Numbered from the stretch's first letter, positions 9,287 to 17,220 are shown. The stretch: DNA of 64,000 nt from an uncultured Tenacibaculum sp. (GCA_947497895.1 CANMIL010000008.1:1-64000), one strand, 5' to 3'. Program-made: numbers and translations. Notes: generated by a model from the sequence alone, not told the origin.

Positions 9287-9847
9287 TTAAAAGAAATAAA
9301 GATAATCTCCTAACCTCTCTTTCATATGCTTCAAGGCACGAGTAATATGGTTTTCTACTGTTTTTATAGAAATATTTAAATCCTCAGAAATCTCCTTGTT
9401 CTTTGCTCCTTCAAATCGGCTTTTGACGAACACATTTCTACATTTTTCGGGAAGTTGATCAATCGCTATTCGAATTTGCTCTTCTAACTCTTCTTCAATA
9501 ATTCGCATACTATCGTCATCCCCCATTGCCTTGTAGTTAATAGCATATTCTTTTTGAAGTATATTGTCATCAATATAAAGTGTGCGCTTCTTTTTTCTAA
9601 GAAAATCCAAACAAGAATTTCTCGTCATTGTAAACAATAATCCGTTCAGGTTTTTCCTTACTTTAATTGCTTCGGTTTTGGAAAACAACTTTACAAAAAC
9701 ATCTTGCACAAGTTCTTCAGCGTCTTCATGATGCTTTACATAACTCTTGGCAAAAAACAAAAGTCTTGGATAATATAAATTGAAAATGGTTTTTGAGTCT
9801 TCACTATCAACTACATTCAATCTATTTATAAGCAAATTGTCCCCCAT
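9287..9847 (-). CDS. ECF-type RNA polymerase sigma factor
   Basis: The 186-residue protein has region 2 (FNLYYPRLLFFAKSYV..DAEELVQDVFVKLF) and region 4 (AIDQLPEKCRNVFVKSRFEGAKNKEISEDLNISIKTVENHITRALK), typical of the Bacteroidota ECF family paired with FecR and SusC. It should direct transcription of the SusCD-subtilase unit when FecR releases it. The gap to fecR contains AGGGGTAAAC on the minus strand. The first gene of the unit, so it probably has its own promoter in 9848-9960, where I see no clear match. Confidence 0.93.
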   Translation of the reverse strand: MGDNLLINRLNVVDSEDSKTIFNLYYPRLLFFAKSYVKHHEDAEELVQDVFVKLFSKTEAIKVRKNLNGLLFTMTRNSCLDFLRKKKRTLYIDDNILQKEYAINYKAMGDDDSMRIIEEELEEQIRIAIDQLPEKCRNVFVKSRFEGAKNKEISEDLNISIKTVENHITRALKHMKERLGDYLYFF

Positions 9848-9993
9848 TACAGCTTATATTTAGTTAAGATTTCACCAACTTTAAAGAAACATTCATTCTA
9901 AAAAGTTAAGATAAAGTTAAAAAAATAATAAAGAGTTTGAAACTTTAACACCTAAAAAATAGTATTGTAGACAAGTAGGAAATTCCATTTCAT

Positions 9994-10019
9994 AAAAAAA
10001 GCTCAGTAAAATTGAGCCT
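9994..10019 (-). terminator. Intrinsic terminator of the Crp/Fnr gene
   Basis: On the minus strand GGCTCA/TGAGC form a short stem with a 7-base loop, followed by seven T residues. It lies about 30 bp after the stop codon of the regulator gene. Confidence 0.75.
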
Positions 10020-10047
10020 TCTGTAGATATAAAATGTTTTTGTTTAT

Positions 10048-10740
10048 TTAAAAGCCTTCAGCCAATTCTTTGAGACTCTTTCTATCTATAACATTAATTT
10101 TTTTTCCTTTTAATTCGATATATTTTTTCTTTTTGAACTCAGATAATAAACGAATTGCAGACTCAGTTGCAGTTCCAATGATATTGGCGATATCCTCACG
10201 TGAGAAATTCGTTTCCATAACTTCCCCGTCTTCATTTTTAGCAAATTGATCTTCCAAAAAAAGTAAAGTTGCTGCTAATCTTTGTTTTACAGTTTTTTGC
10301 GCCATATCTACAATCACATTATCTGCATTCTTTAAAGATATTGCCATATTCTTTAGTACAGACATAGTGAAATTAGGATTCTTTTCTAAATCTCTTAGTA
10401 CTTCTTCCTTAGGAATGAAACACACTTCCATATCATTTACCGCTACAGCTTTCAAATTTGAAACCTCATTGTTCACTAAACTGCGTTCTCCAATTAAATC
10501 ACCATGCTTGATAAGATTCACAATTTGGTCTCTACCGTTATCACTCATTTTGGACACCTTACCAACTCCACTTCTGATACAATATACACCATTAATATGC
10601 TCTCCCTCATCGAATAGTACCTCCCCTTTTTTTACATGTTTTGTTGTTTTACAATTAGAAACTCTAATCAATTCTTCTTTTGTAAGAGCTCTCAGGGAAT
10701 TAAATTTACGAACAAGACATTGCTCACATTTACCGCTCAT
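10048..10740 (-). CDS. Crp/Fnr family transcription regulator, Fnr-like
   Basis: The 230-residue protein has an N-terminal cyclic-nucleotide-type beta roll (GEVLFDEGEHINGVYCIRSGVGKV, GDLIGERSLV), a dimerisation helix and a winged helix-turn-helix (FSREDIANIIGTATESAIRLLSEF). In the recognition helix, Glu and Arg stand where Fnr and Crp read TGA half-sites. There are Cys residues at 5, 8, 30, 54 and 107; the N-terminal CxxC is Fnr-like and could hold an oxygen-sensing iron-sulfur cluster, which is inference. It faces ccoI, and three TGA-N6-TCA sites in this window sit in front of oxidase-related genes, so it probably activates microaerobic respiration and represses itself. Confidence 0.88.
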   Translation of the reverse strand: MSGKCEQCLVRKFNSLRALTKEELIRVSNCKTTKHVKKGEVLFDEGEHINGVYCIRSGVGKVSKMSDNGRDQIVNLIKHGDLIGERSLVNNEVSNLKAVAVNDMEVCFIPKEEVLRDLEKNPNFTMSVLKNMAISLKNADNVIVDMAQKTVKQRLAATLLFLEDQFAKNEDGEVMETNFSREDIANIIGTATESAIRLLSEFKKKKYIELKGKKINVIDRKSLKELAEGF

Positions 10741-10763
10741 ATCATGCCATTTTTGGGATTAAT

Positions 10764-10771
10764 CAAATATA
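10764..10771 (-). promoter_or_regulatory. -7 promoter element of the Crp/Fnr gene
   Basis: Read on the minus strand this is TATATTTG, an exact TAnnTTTG -7 element, about 24 bp before the start codon. The TGA-N6-TCA site at 10781-10792 lies just upstream, over the region where the -33 contact would fall, which predicts autorepression. Confidence 0.55.
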
Positions 10772-10780
10772 CTAAAAAGC

Positions 10781-10823
10781 TGACAAATATCATATTTTAA
10801 AATGGCATATACTAATAATTTTG
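10781..10823 (+). promoter_or_regulatory. Predicted Fnr-type operator and promoter of ccoI
   Basis: TGACAAATATCA (10781-10792) is a TGA-N6-TCA inverted repeat of the Crp/Fnr type. The exact -7 element TAATTTTG follows at 10816-10823. The site centre is 36.5 bp from the last base of the -7 element, about -42 from the expected start of transcription, the class II activator position. The same geometry recurs at 20434-20476 and 26693-26735. Confidence 0.7.
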
Positions 10824-10845
10824 CTACAGGCAATCGAGTAAATAA

Positions 10846-13221
10846 ATGGAGAGTACAAATTGTTTTCACTGTGGCAATAAATGTGAAACGGAAACCATAA
10901 TTGTCGATGACAAGTCATTTTGTTGTAATGGTTGCAAAACCGTATATGAAATTTTTTCTGAGAATGATTTAACTTGTTATTACGACTTTGAAAATAGTCC
11001 TGGAGCGGTTCCTGAAGAAATTAAGGGAAAGTACGATTTCTTGGACAATGAACAAATTATTGAGAAACTAGTTGAGTTTAATGATGGTAATATACAAGTT
11101 GTTAACTTATACATACCACACATTCACTGTAGTTCATGTATTTGGGTTCTGGAAAACCTACATAAACTTCAGAAAAACATATCAACATCCCTTGTAAATT
11201 TCCCTAAAAAATCGGTGAGAGTTACCTATAATTCAACTCTTACCGATTTAAAAGAAATTGTTCTTCTTTTAAGCTCAATAGGCTATGAACCCTATATTAG
11301 TTTGGAAGACTATGAAGTTGGAAAAAAGCAAGTAAACCGAAGTTTAATTTATAAACTGGGTATTGCAGGGTTTGCTTATGGAAATGTAATGTTTCTGTCG
11401 TTTCCAGAATATTTCGAAGTTTCAGAGTATTGGCTAGAGCAATACAAAGTTATCTTTAGATGGCTCATGTTCATATTTTCTCTTCCAGTAGTATTTTATG
11501 CAAGTACCGATTATTTCGTATCGGCATACAAAGGATTAAAGACTAAAATATTAAATATTGATGTTCCTATTGCTTTAGGAATACTTGTACTATTTGTCAG
11601 AAGTTCTACTGAAATCATCTTCGATTTAGGAACAGGATTCTTCGATAGTTTAACAGGTCTTGTTTTCTTTTTATTATTAGGAAAATTCTTCCAACAAAAA
11701 ACATATAACTTTTTATCTTTTGAAAGAGATTATAAATCTTACTTCCCTATTGCTGTAACAAGACTCGCTAATGATAACACAGAGGAGAGTGTTCAAATAT
11801 ATGATATTGAGAAAGGTGATCGTCTTTTAATAAGAAATCAAGAATTAATTCCTGTTGATGGAATTCTTATCAAAGGAAATGCTCAAATTGACTATAGCTT
11901 TGTTACTGGAGAAGCTAATCCAGTGGAAAAAAAATCAGGAGATAAAATATATGCTGGAGGTAAACAACTATCAAGCAGTATTGAAATGGAAGTATTAAAT
12001 TCTGTTTCGCAAAGCTACCTCACACAACTATGGAGTAATGATGTTTTCAAAAAAGATAAAACCTCAGCTTTCAAAACCTTAACTGATAAAATTGGTAGAA
12101 ATTTTACCATTGCCGTTTTAACTATTGCTTTTGGAGCTAGCTTGTTTTGGTTTTTATATCAGCCAGAGAAAGCATTGAATGTATTTACGGCCGTATTAAT
12201 TATAGCTTGCCCTTGTGCTATTGCCTTGGCCGCTCCGTTTACATTAGGTAATATTTTAAGAATTTTTGGCAAGCGCAAGTTCTATTTAAAAAATGCAACG
12301 GTTATTGAACAATTAGCTACCATAAATAGCATCATTTTTGATAAAACTGGTACACTTACGACAAACAAGGAAAATACAATTTTATATGACGGCGAAGTTT
12401 TAAGTGACGAGCAAAAATCTATTTTAAAAGGATCTTTACGCTCATCAAATCATCCTTTAAGTAGAATGTTATACAACTCAATTTCAGAGCAACATGCAAT
12501 CCAAGTAGATTCTTTTGAAGAATTTATTGGGAAAGGAATTCAGACCAGTTTCAAAGAAACTAACTTTAAAATTGGCTCATCATCTTTTGTTAAAAAGCTA
12601 TCAGAAACAAATAATTTTGACACCTCAGTTCACATAAGTATTAATGATTCGTACAAAGGAAAATTTGTTTTTAAAAACACCTATCGAAAAGAAGTAAAAC
12701 AAGTATTTAATTCTTTAGAAGAAAATTACGATTTAGCTATTGTTTCGGGTGACAATCAAGGAGAAAAGTCTTATTTAGAAAAGGAATTACCAAAACCAAC
12801 AACTTTACTCTTTAATCAAAAACCAGAAGACAAACTTTATTATGTTGAACATTTACAACAATCGGAAAAACATGTAATGATGGTTGGTGATGGATTAAAT
12901 GATGCTGGAGCCTTGGCTCAAAGTGATGTTGGTATTGCCATATCTGAAAATATTAACGTATTTTCTCCTGCCTGCGATGCTATTTTAGATGCTTCAAAAT
13001 TTAGAGAGATAGCCAACTATATAAAAGTTTCGAAGGTGGCTATCAAAATTATAAAATACTGCTTTATACTATCGCTTTGTTATAATATTGTAGGGTTGTA
13101 TTTTGCAGTTACTGGACAATTAACACCTGTTGTTGCTGCCATTTTAATGCCTTTAAGTTCAATAAGTATTGTGGTATTTACCACCATCGCAACCAATATA
13201 CTTGGTAAAAAAATAAAATAG
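10846..13221 (+). CDS. ccoI: Copper-translocating P-type ATPase CcoI/FixI
   Basis: The 791-residue P1B ATPase supplies copper for assembly of cbb3 cytochrome oxidase. Residues 1-40 hold a Cys-rich metal-binding segment (CFHCGNKC, CCNGCKTVYE), and a second HMA-like site reads HCSSC near residue 96. The transmembrane metal site CPC is at 455-457, the phosphorylation motif DKTGTLT starts at D499, and the hinge GDGLNDAGAL lies near 685. The two N-terminal metal sites and the length are typical of FixI/CcoI in Bacteroidota. It begins the cluster ccoI-deoC-hemN, while ccoS and the oxidase genes lie 7 kb downstream. Confidence 0.93.
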   Translation: MESTNCFHCGNKCETETIIVDDKSFCCNGCKTVYEIFSENDLTCYYDFENSPGAVPEEIKGKYDFLDNEQIIEKLVEFNDGNIQVVNLYIPHIHCSSCIWVLENLHKLQKNISTSLVNFPKKSVRVTYNSTLTDLKEIVLLLSSIGYEPYISLEDYEVGKKQVNRSLIYKLGIAGFAYGNVMFLSFPEYFEVSEYWLEQYKVIFRWLMFIFSLPVVFYASTDYFVSAYKGLKTKILNIDVPIALGILVLFVRSSTEIIFDLGTGFFDSLTGLVFFLLLGKFFQQKTYNFLSFERDYKSYFPIAVTRLANDNTEESVQIYDIEKGDRLLIRNQELIPVDGILIKGNAQIDYSFVTGEANPVEKKSGDKIYAGGKQLSSSIEMEVLNSVSQSYLTQLWSNDVFKKDKTSAFKTLTDKIGRNFTIAVLTIAFGASLFWFLYQPEKALNVFTAVLIIACPCAIALAAPFTLGNILRIFGKRKFYLKNATVIEQLATINSIIFDKTGTLTTNKENTILYDGEVLSDEQKSILKGSLRSSNHPLSRMLYNSISEQHAIQVDSFEEFIGKGIQTSFKETNFKIGSSSFVKKLSETNNFDTSVHISINDSYKGKFVFKNTYRKEVKQVFNSLEENYDLAIVSGDNQGEKSYLEKELPKPTTLLFNQKPEDKLYYVEHLQQSEKHVMMVGDGLNDAGALAQSDVGIAISENINVFSPACDAILDASKFREIANYIKVSKVAIKIIKYCFILSLCYNIVGLYFAVTGQLTPVVAAILMPLSSISIVVFTTIATNILGKKIK

Positions 13222-13228
13222 ACGCCTT

Positions 13229-13894
13229 ATGAATATTAATCAATACATCGATCACACAAACCTAAAACCTACTGCTACAAAAAACGATATTATTAAATTA
13301 TGCAATGAAGCCATAGACCATAACTTTTACGCGGTTTGTGTTAATGGGAGCTATGTGGAAGTTGCCAAAAACTCTCTAAGTACAAATTCGGTAAAAATAG
13401 CAGCAGTTATTGGGTTTCCACTGGGAGCAATGAGTACTGGAGCTAAAGTATTTGAGGCAAAGCAAGCTATTGCTAATGGAGCCGATGAAATAGATATGGT
13501 AATTCATATTGGTAAACTACTTGAAGGAGATCATCAATATATTGAAAATGAAATTGCTCAAATAAAAACTGCTATTGGAAACAAAATACTCAAAGTAATT
13601 CTAGAAAATTGCTATCTAACATCTGAACTTATTAAACGAGCTAGTGAATTAGCAATAAATGCAAAAGCCGATTTTATAAAAACCTCAACTGGTTTTGGCA
13701 CAGGTGGAGCAACTGCCGAGGATATTTTATTAATGAAAGAAATTGCTGGCGATCAAATTCAAATAAAAGCAGCTGGTGGTATTAAGGATATTAAAACTGC
13801 CAAAAAATTCATTCATTTTGGCGCTACTAGACTTGGAACCTCTTCGGGAGTTACTCTTGTTACCGAAGGTATTTCTTCTAAAAATGAATATTAA
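13229..13894 (+). CDS. deoC: Deoxyribose-phosphate aldolase
   Basis: The 221-residue class I aldolase cleaves 2-deoxy-D-ribose 5-phosphate to glyceraldehyde 3-phosphate and acetaldehyde in deoxynucleoside breakdown. The family signature is complete: IDHTNLKPTAT at the N terminus, GFPLGAMSTGAKVFEA, ADEIDMVIHIG, the catalytic Lys segment ADFIKTSTGFGTGGAT, and IQIKAAGGI. It begins 7 bp after ccoI and is very probably co-transcribed; the link to respiration is not obvious. Confidence 0.96.
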   Translation: MNINQYIDHTNLKPTATKNDIIKLCNEAIDHNFYAVCVNGSYVEVAKNSLSTNSVKIAAVIGFPLGAMSTGAKVFEAKQAIANGADEIDMVIHIGKLLEGDHQYIENEIAQIKTAIGNKILKVILENCYLTSELIKRASELAINAKADFIKTSTGFGTGGATAEDILLMKEIAGDQIQIKAAGGIKDIKTAKKFIHFGATRLGTSSGVTLVTEGISSKNEY

Positions 13895-13931
13895 ATTTTA
13901 AAACAATTAACAGTTCTACCCAAATAGAATC

Positions 13932-15293
13932 ATGACATCACTTATTCAAAAATACAACATACCTGGCCCCCGTTACACAAGTTATCCAACAGTTCCTTAT
14001 TGGGATAATGGAACTTTTTCTGAAGAAAAATGGCTTTCAACATTCAAACAATCATTCAAAGAAAGTAATGAAAAAGAAGGTATTAGTTTATACATTCATT
14101 TACCTTTTTGTGAAAGTTTATGCACCTTTTGTGCTTGTCATAAACACATTACCAAGCGACATGAGGTAGAACAACCTTATATTGATACCGTATTAAAAGA
14201 ATGGCAATTATATGTTGATTTAGTGAATGAGACTCCAATTATTAAGGAGATTCATTTAGGTGGCGGAACTCCAACCTTCTTTTCAGTAAATGAGTTAAAA
14301 AGACTCATCAATGGTTTATTTAAGCAAGCTAAAAAGCATGCAAACCATGAATTCAGTTTTGAAGGACACCCAAACAATACTACCAAAGAACAATTGCAAA
14401 CTTTGTTCGATCTCGGTTTTACAAGAGTGAGTTATGGCGTTCAAGATTACAACATTAAAGTACAAGAAGCTATACACCGTATTCAACCTTTTGAAAAAGT
14501 AGCTGAAGTCACTCATTGGGCTCGTGAAATTGGTTACACATCAATCAGTCATGATTTGGTTTTTGGTTTACCTTTTCAATCGAAAGAGAATGTAATTCAT
14601 ACTATCAACAAAACAAAAGAACTACAACCTGACCGCATTTCTTTTTATAGTTATGCACATGTGCCATGGGTAAAAGGTGTTGGTCAACGAGGTTTTAAAG
14701 AAAAAGACTTACCTAAAAATGAAGAAAAGCGTGAGCTGTATGAAATAGGTAAAAAACTGTTTTCCGAAATGGGTTATGTTGAAATTGGCATGGATCATTT
14801 TGCCCTTTCTTCCGATTCTTTATATAAGGCAACTGAAAATAAAACTCTTCATAGGAACTTTATGGGCTACACAGCTAATAAAACTCAATTAATGATTGGT
14901 TTAGGTATGTCTTCAATTTCTGATTCTTGGTATGGGTTTGCTCAAAATGTAAAAACCGTTAAAGAATACGAAACACTGGTTAATAACGGTAAAATCCCAG
15001 TATTTCGAGGACATATACTATCTAAAGAAGACTTGACTATTAGAAAACATATTTTGAACATAATGTGCCATTTTGAAACTTCTTGGGAAACACCAGAACT
15101 AAGTATTTCAGAGGTTGATAATCATATTAATAAACTAGAAGAAATGATTACTGACGGATTGGTTACCATTAATCAAAAAGAGCTAAAAGTTCCGGAAATG
15201 GCTCGTCCATTCGTTCGAAATATTTGCATGGCGTTTGATAAAAAATTGCATCAAAAGCAACCGGACACCAAATTATTTTCTATGACTATTTAA
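13932..15293 (+). CDS. hemN: Oxygen-independent coproporphyrinogen III oxidase (radical SAM)
   Basis: The 453-residue radical SAM enzyme decarboxylates coproporphyrinogen III to protoporphyrinogen IX without oxygen. The cluster motif CESLCTFC gives Cys at 60, 64 and 67, followed by the extra ACH typical of true HemN. GGGTPTFF and the segment HEFSFEGHPNNTTKEQL are also family features, and the N terminus (YNIPGPRYTSYPTVPYW) matches HemN rather than HemW. It is the third gene behind the Fnr-type promoter at 10.8 kb, so haem supply would rise together with oxidase copper loading at low oxygen. Confidence 0.95.
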   Translation: MTSLIQKYNIPGPRYTSYPTVPYWDNGTFSEEKWLSTFKQSFKESNEKEGISLYIHLPFCESLCTFCACHKHITKRHEVEQPYIDTVLKEWQLYVDLVNETPIIKEIHLGGGTPTFFSVNELKRLINGLFKQAKKHANHEFSFEGHPNNTTKEQLQTLFDLGFTRVSYGVQDYNIKVQEAIHRIQPFEKVAEVTHWAREIGYTSISHDLVFGLPFQSKENVIHTINKTKELQPDRISFYSYAHVPWVKGVGQRGFKEKDLPKNEEKRELYEIGKKLFSEMGYVEIGMDHFALSSDSLYKATENKTLHRNFMGYTANKTQLMIGLGMSSISDSWYGFAQNVKTVKEYETLVNNGKIPVFRGHILSKEDLTIRKHILNIMCHFETSWETPELSISEVDNHINKLEEMITDGLVTINQKELKVPEMARPFVRNICMAFDKKLHQKQPDTKLFSMTI

Positions 15294-15347
15294 GCCTCTA
15301 AACAAACTTGCTATAACTCTATTTAACAGTTTGCCTCTTTAAATATT

Positions 15348-15355
15348 TATATTTG
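15348..15355 (+). promoter_or_regulatory. -7 promoter element of small peptide gene 1
   Basis: TATATTTG is an exact TAnnTTTG match 41 bp before the peptide start codon. A TTTG at 15330-15333 is only 14 bp upstream, closer than the usual 19, so only the -7 part is convincing. Confidence 0.5.
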
Positions 15356-15396
15356 AGTACAACCATAAATTAATTAACTATAAATACTTTATAAGT

Positions 15397-15546
15397 ATGT
15401 TAAACTTAGGCAGAACTTTAAGTAAAAATGAACAAAAAACAGTTAAAGGAGGTGGCTGGCCTACCAATCAAAGAGATTGTATTCTTTGTGGAGGAAATTG
15501 GTTTACTCCCTTTTGTGAACTTCCGTCAAATTCAGTTTGTCTATAA
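15397..15546 (+). CDS. Small Cys-rich peptide with double-glycine type leader
   Basis: A 49-codon gene read directly from the sequence. The leader MLNLGRTLSKNEQKTVKGG has the L-x-K-x-E-x-K-x-x-x-G-G pattern of Bacteroidota double-glycine leaders, which are cut after GG by C39-type peptidase transporters. The 30-residue core has four Cys (28, 31, 40, 48) and is rich in aromatic and Gly residues. It has its own -7 element and its own terminator. The leader matches that of the peptide at 16832 (LTKNEKQSIQGA), which is good evidence that both are real. No modifying enzyme or exporter lies in the window; function as a bacteriocin, signal or other exported peptide is inference. Confidence 0.75.
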   Translation: MLNLGRTLSKNEQKTVKGGGWPTNQRDCILCGGNWFTPFCELPSNSVCL

Positions 15547-15551
15547 TTTAT

Positions 15552-15576
15552 AAGCGAGCTTTACTCGCTTTTTTCT
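15552..15576 (+). terminator. Intrinsic terminator of peptide gene 1
   Basis: Perfect 7-base stem AAGCGAG/CTCGCTT with a 5-base loop, followed by TTTTCTT, starting 6 bases after the stop codon. Confidence 0.85.
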
Positions 15577-15761
15577 TACCTATTTTTACCCTTACAAACT
15601 CTCTTACAAGATAAAAACGATCTTTTTTACTCGAATTTTCAGGTAATCTTAAAAGCTAAAAAAACAACAAAAAAACACGATTAACTCCCTGTTTTTAAAC
15701 TACTAAACCAAAAACTAAACAATTTGTCGCTTTTACGATAATACAAACTAGATATCAACAG

Positions 15762-15898
15762 GAAAAGACGAAAATCATAAAATCAGAAATCCTTCTCTAT
15801 TCTATCTTTGAAGTGGTTAAAGCAAATGATTAAAGTTTGGTTAGTTTTCACTTATAACTTACCTAGTTTCAAAACTAGGTAAGTTTTTTTTTTTGCTC
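15762..15898 (+). repeat. Direct repeat, copy 1 (137 bp)
   Basis: This segment recurs at 16373-16508 with no difference except one T fewer in the terminal T run. Sequence to the left of it (from about 15660) is also related to the corresponding stretch of copy 2 but clearly diverged, so the 137-bp core is under different constraint or was recently converted. Each copy contains a TATCTTTG promoter element and a terminator. Confidence 0.92.
15816..15894 (+). ncRNA. Candidate small RNA, copy 1
   Basis: TATCTTTG (15803-15810) is an exact -7 element, and a perfect 14-bp hairpin (AACTTACCTAGTTT paired with AAACTAGGTAAGTT) followed by 11 T residues ends the unit, so a transcript of about 80 nt is predicted. 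The start at 15816 is an estimate. An 18-codon frame (15826-15882, MIKVWLVF...) lies inside but runs through the terminator stem, so I regard it as chance, although a tiny peptide cannot be excluded. Confidence 0.55.
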
Positions 15899-16372
15899 TT
15901 CACTTTTCCAAAAATCTTTACCTTACAAATACCTTTGTTCCAGAATCAGCTTGACAATAGATTTAGAATACTCTATATATCAATCAAAAACAAGGTTCAA
16001 TTTCTGCTTCTATTCTTTAAATGTAAATTTTATTCCTTCTTTGCTGAAAAGTCAGTTTTCCATTTTTAAAAAACTTTTCTTCGTTACATAATCTCTTCGG
16101 AATATATAGAATTAATAATTCTATACCGACACCGTTGTATTGTTATAAAACTAAAAGTCCCAAAAAAATAGTTATCACTTACTTATAAGTATTATAATTC
16201 TGAGTTAATTATTAACCCTATATTTTTTTATTCCAAAATCTACTCAAAAAAAGATCTAAAGTCTTCTCAAAAAAACAACAAAAAACCACCTAAAAACCTA
16301 CAAAACAAACACTTAACATTAAAAACTAAATAATATGTCGTTTTTAAGACAACAGAAACCAGATATCAATAA
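15899..16372. other. Non-coding gap between the two repeat copies
   Basis: About 470 bp of very AT-rich sequence with no gene I can support on either strand. The last 110 bp are a diverged relative of the sequence left of repeat copy 1 (shared aaaaaacaacaaaaaa and aaaaactaaa blocks), so the duplication was longer than its intact core. Confidence 0.5.
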
Positions 16373-16508
16373 GAAAAGACGAAAATCATAAAATCAGAAA
16401 TCCTTCTCTATTCTATCTTTGAAGTGGTTAAAGCAAATGATTAAAGTTTGGTTAGTTTTCACTTATAACTTACCTAGTTTCAAAACTAGGTAAGTTTTTT
16501 TTTTGCTC
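16373..16508 (+). repeat. Direct repeat, copy 2 (136 bp)
   Basis: Identical to 15762-15898 apart from the length of the terminal T run (10 instead of 11). The copies are in direct orientation, 611 bp apart, and both sit between the two small peptide genes. Confidence 0.92.
16427..16504 (+). ncRNA. Candidate small RNA, copy 2
   Basis: Same promoter element (TATCTTTG at 16414-16421) and same 14-bp terminator hairpin as copy 1. The predicted transcript is base-for-base identical to copy 1, so two genes would make one RNA species. The exact 5' end is estimated. Confidence 0.55.
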
Positions 16509-16651
16509 CCAACATTACTTCTTTTTAAGTGCCCAAATTCTTGTCATAAATTTTATTTACTGGTTTTGAAAGTTTTAATTCTTTATTTCGACTTACTTCA
16601 TGTAAAGGGAATTTTTTATAAGGGGAATTGGGGGATTTTACCTTGAAATAG

Positions 16652-16677
16652 CAGAAACTTCGGTTTCTGTTTTTTTT
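16652..16677 (+). terminator. Orphan intrinsic terminator
   Basis: CAGAAAC/GTTTCTG stem with a TTCG loop and eight T residues. No open reading frame precedes it; it would end either read-through from the repeat or an unrecognised short RNA in 16509-16651. The rest of 16509-16831 holds the upstream region of peptide gene 2 and no other supported gene. Confidence 0.7.
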
Positions 16678-16831
16678 ATACTTCTATTTCGCAATAGCTA
16701 AAACTGCTTTATCCTCCTCCCAGCCAGTCTTTATTTCACATCACAATAATCTGTTAAGATGCAGAGCAACTAGTGAATTCATAATCCTGTTTCTTTATTT
16801 TTAGTATCTGTTTAACCAAAAAATAAATACT

Positions 16832-17011
16832 ATGTTAAAAACACTGAAAAACTTAAAAAACATACAAGTGTTAACAAAAAATGAGAAACAATCAATTCAG
16901 GGTGCCAGAGGAAACTCTACAGGTGTATGTATTATTAATGGAATTCCTCATAGATATTATTGCCATGAAACGTGTCCAAATGGACAATCTCCAATTTGTG
17001 CTGGTTGGTAA
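16832..17011 (+). CDS. Small Cys-rich peptide 2 with double-glycine-like leader
   Basis: A 59-codon gene read directly from the sequence. The leader ends VLTKNEKQSIQGA, matching the leader of the peptide at 15397 in L-[ST]-K-N-E-x-x-x-[IV]-x-G-[GA]. The core of 34 residues has four Cys (33, 44, 48, 56) but otherwise little similarity to the first peptide, as expected for a family with conserved leader and variable core. The gene has a terminator 20 bp after the stop. I see no strong -7 element; TATCTG near 16805 is a weak candidate. Product role is unknown; export through a peptidase-containing ABC transporter elsewhere in the genome is inference. Confidence 0.72.
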   Translation: MLKTLKNLKNIQVLTKNEKQSIQGARGNSTGVCIINGIPHRYYCHETCPNGQSPICAGW

Positions 17012-17031
17012 AAGAAAAAATAAGTAATAAT

Positions 17032-17057
17032 AAAAGCGGTCTTTAGGGCCGCTTTTT
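17032..17057 (+). terminator. Intrinsic terminator of peptide gene 2
   Basis: AAAAGCGG/CCGCTTTT stem, 9-base loop and T run. Confidence 0.85.
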
Positions 17058-17077
17058 TACTAATATTCAAACTCTTT

Positions 17078-17160
17078 AGTAGGGAAACCTACTTGATGTT
17101 TGTTTTACAAACGTTACAATGATCGTTCCCCTTTGTATCGGCTCCTTCGGGAGCTTTTTT
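17078..17160 (+). ncRNA. Candidate structured small RNA
   Basis: Three consecutive hairpins without a reading frame: AGTAGG/CCTACT closed by a GAAA tetraloop (17078-17093), GTTTGT/ACAAAC (about 17099-17112), and GCTCC/GGAGC with a TTCG loop plus six T residues (17141-17160). The last is a good terminator. No clear -7 element was found, so this is weaker than the repeat-borne candidates. It could instead be a backup terminator region for peptide gene 2. Confidence 0.35.
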
Positions 17161-17220
17161 ATTTTAAAACACTGATTTATTGTGACCTTGTACTTTTTTC
17201 CGTGTCTTATTAATAAAAAT

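Noticed and set aside
15762..16508. Repeat pair as a CRISPR array or insertion-sequence ends
   Set aside because: Only two copies, 611 bp apart, in direct orientation, no short regular spacers, no transposase or cas gene.
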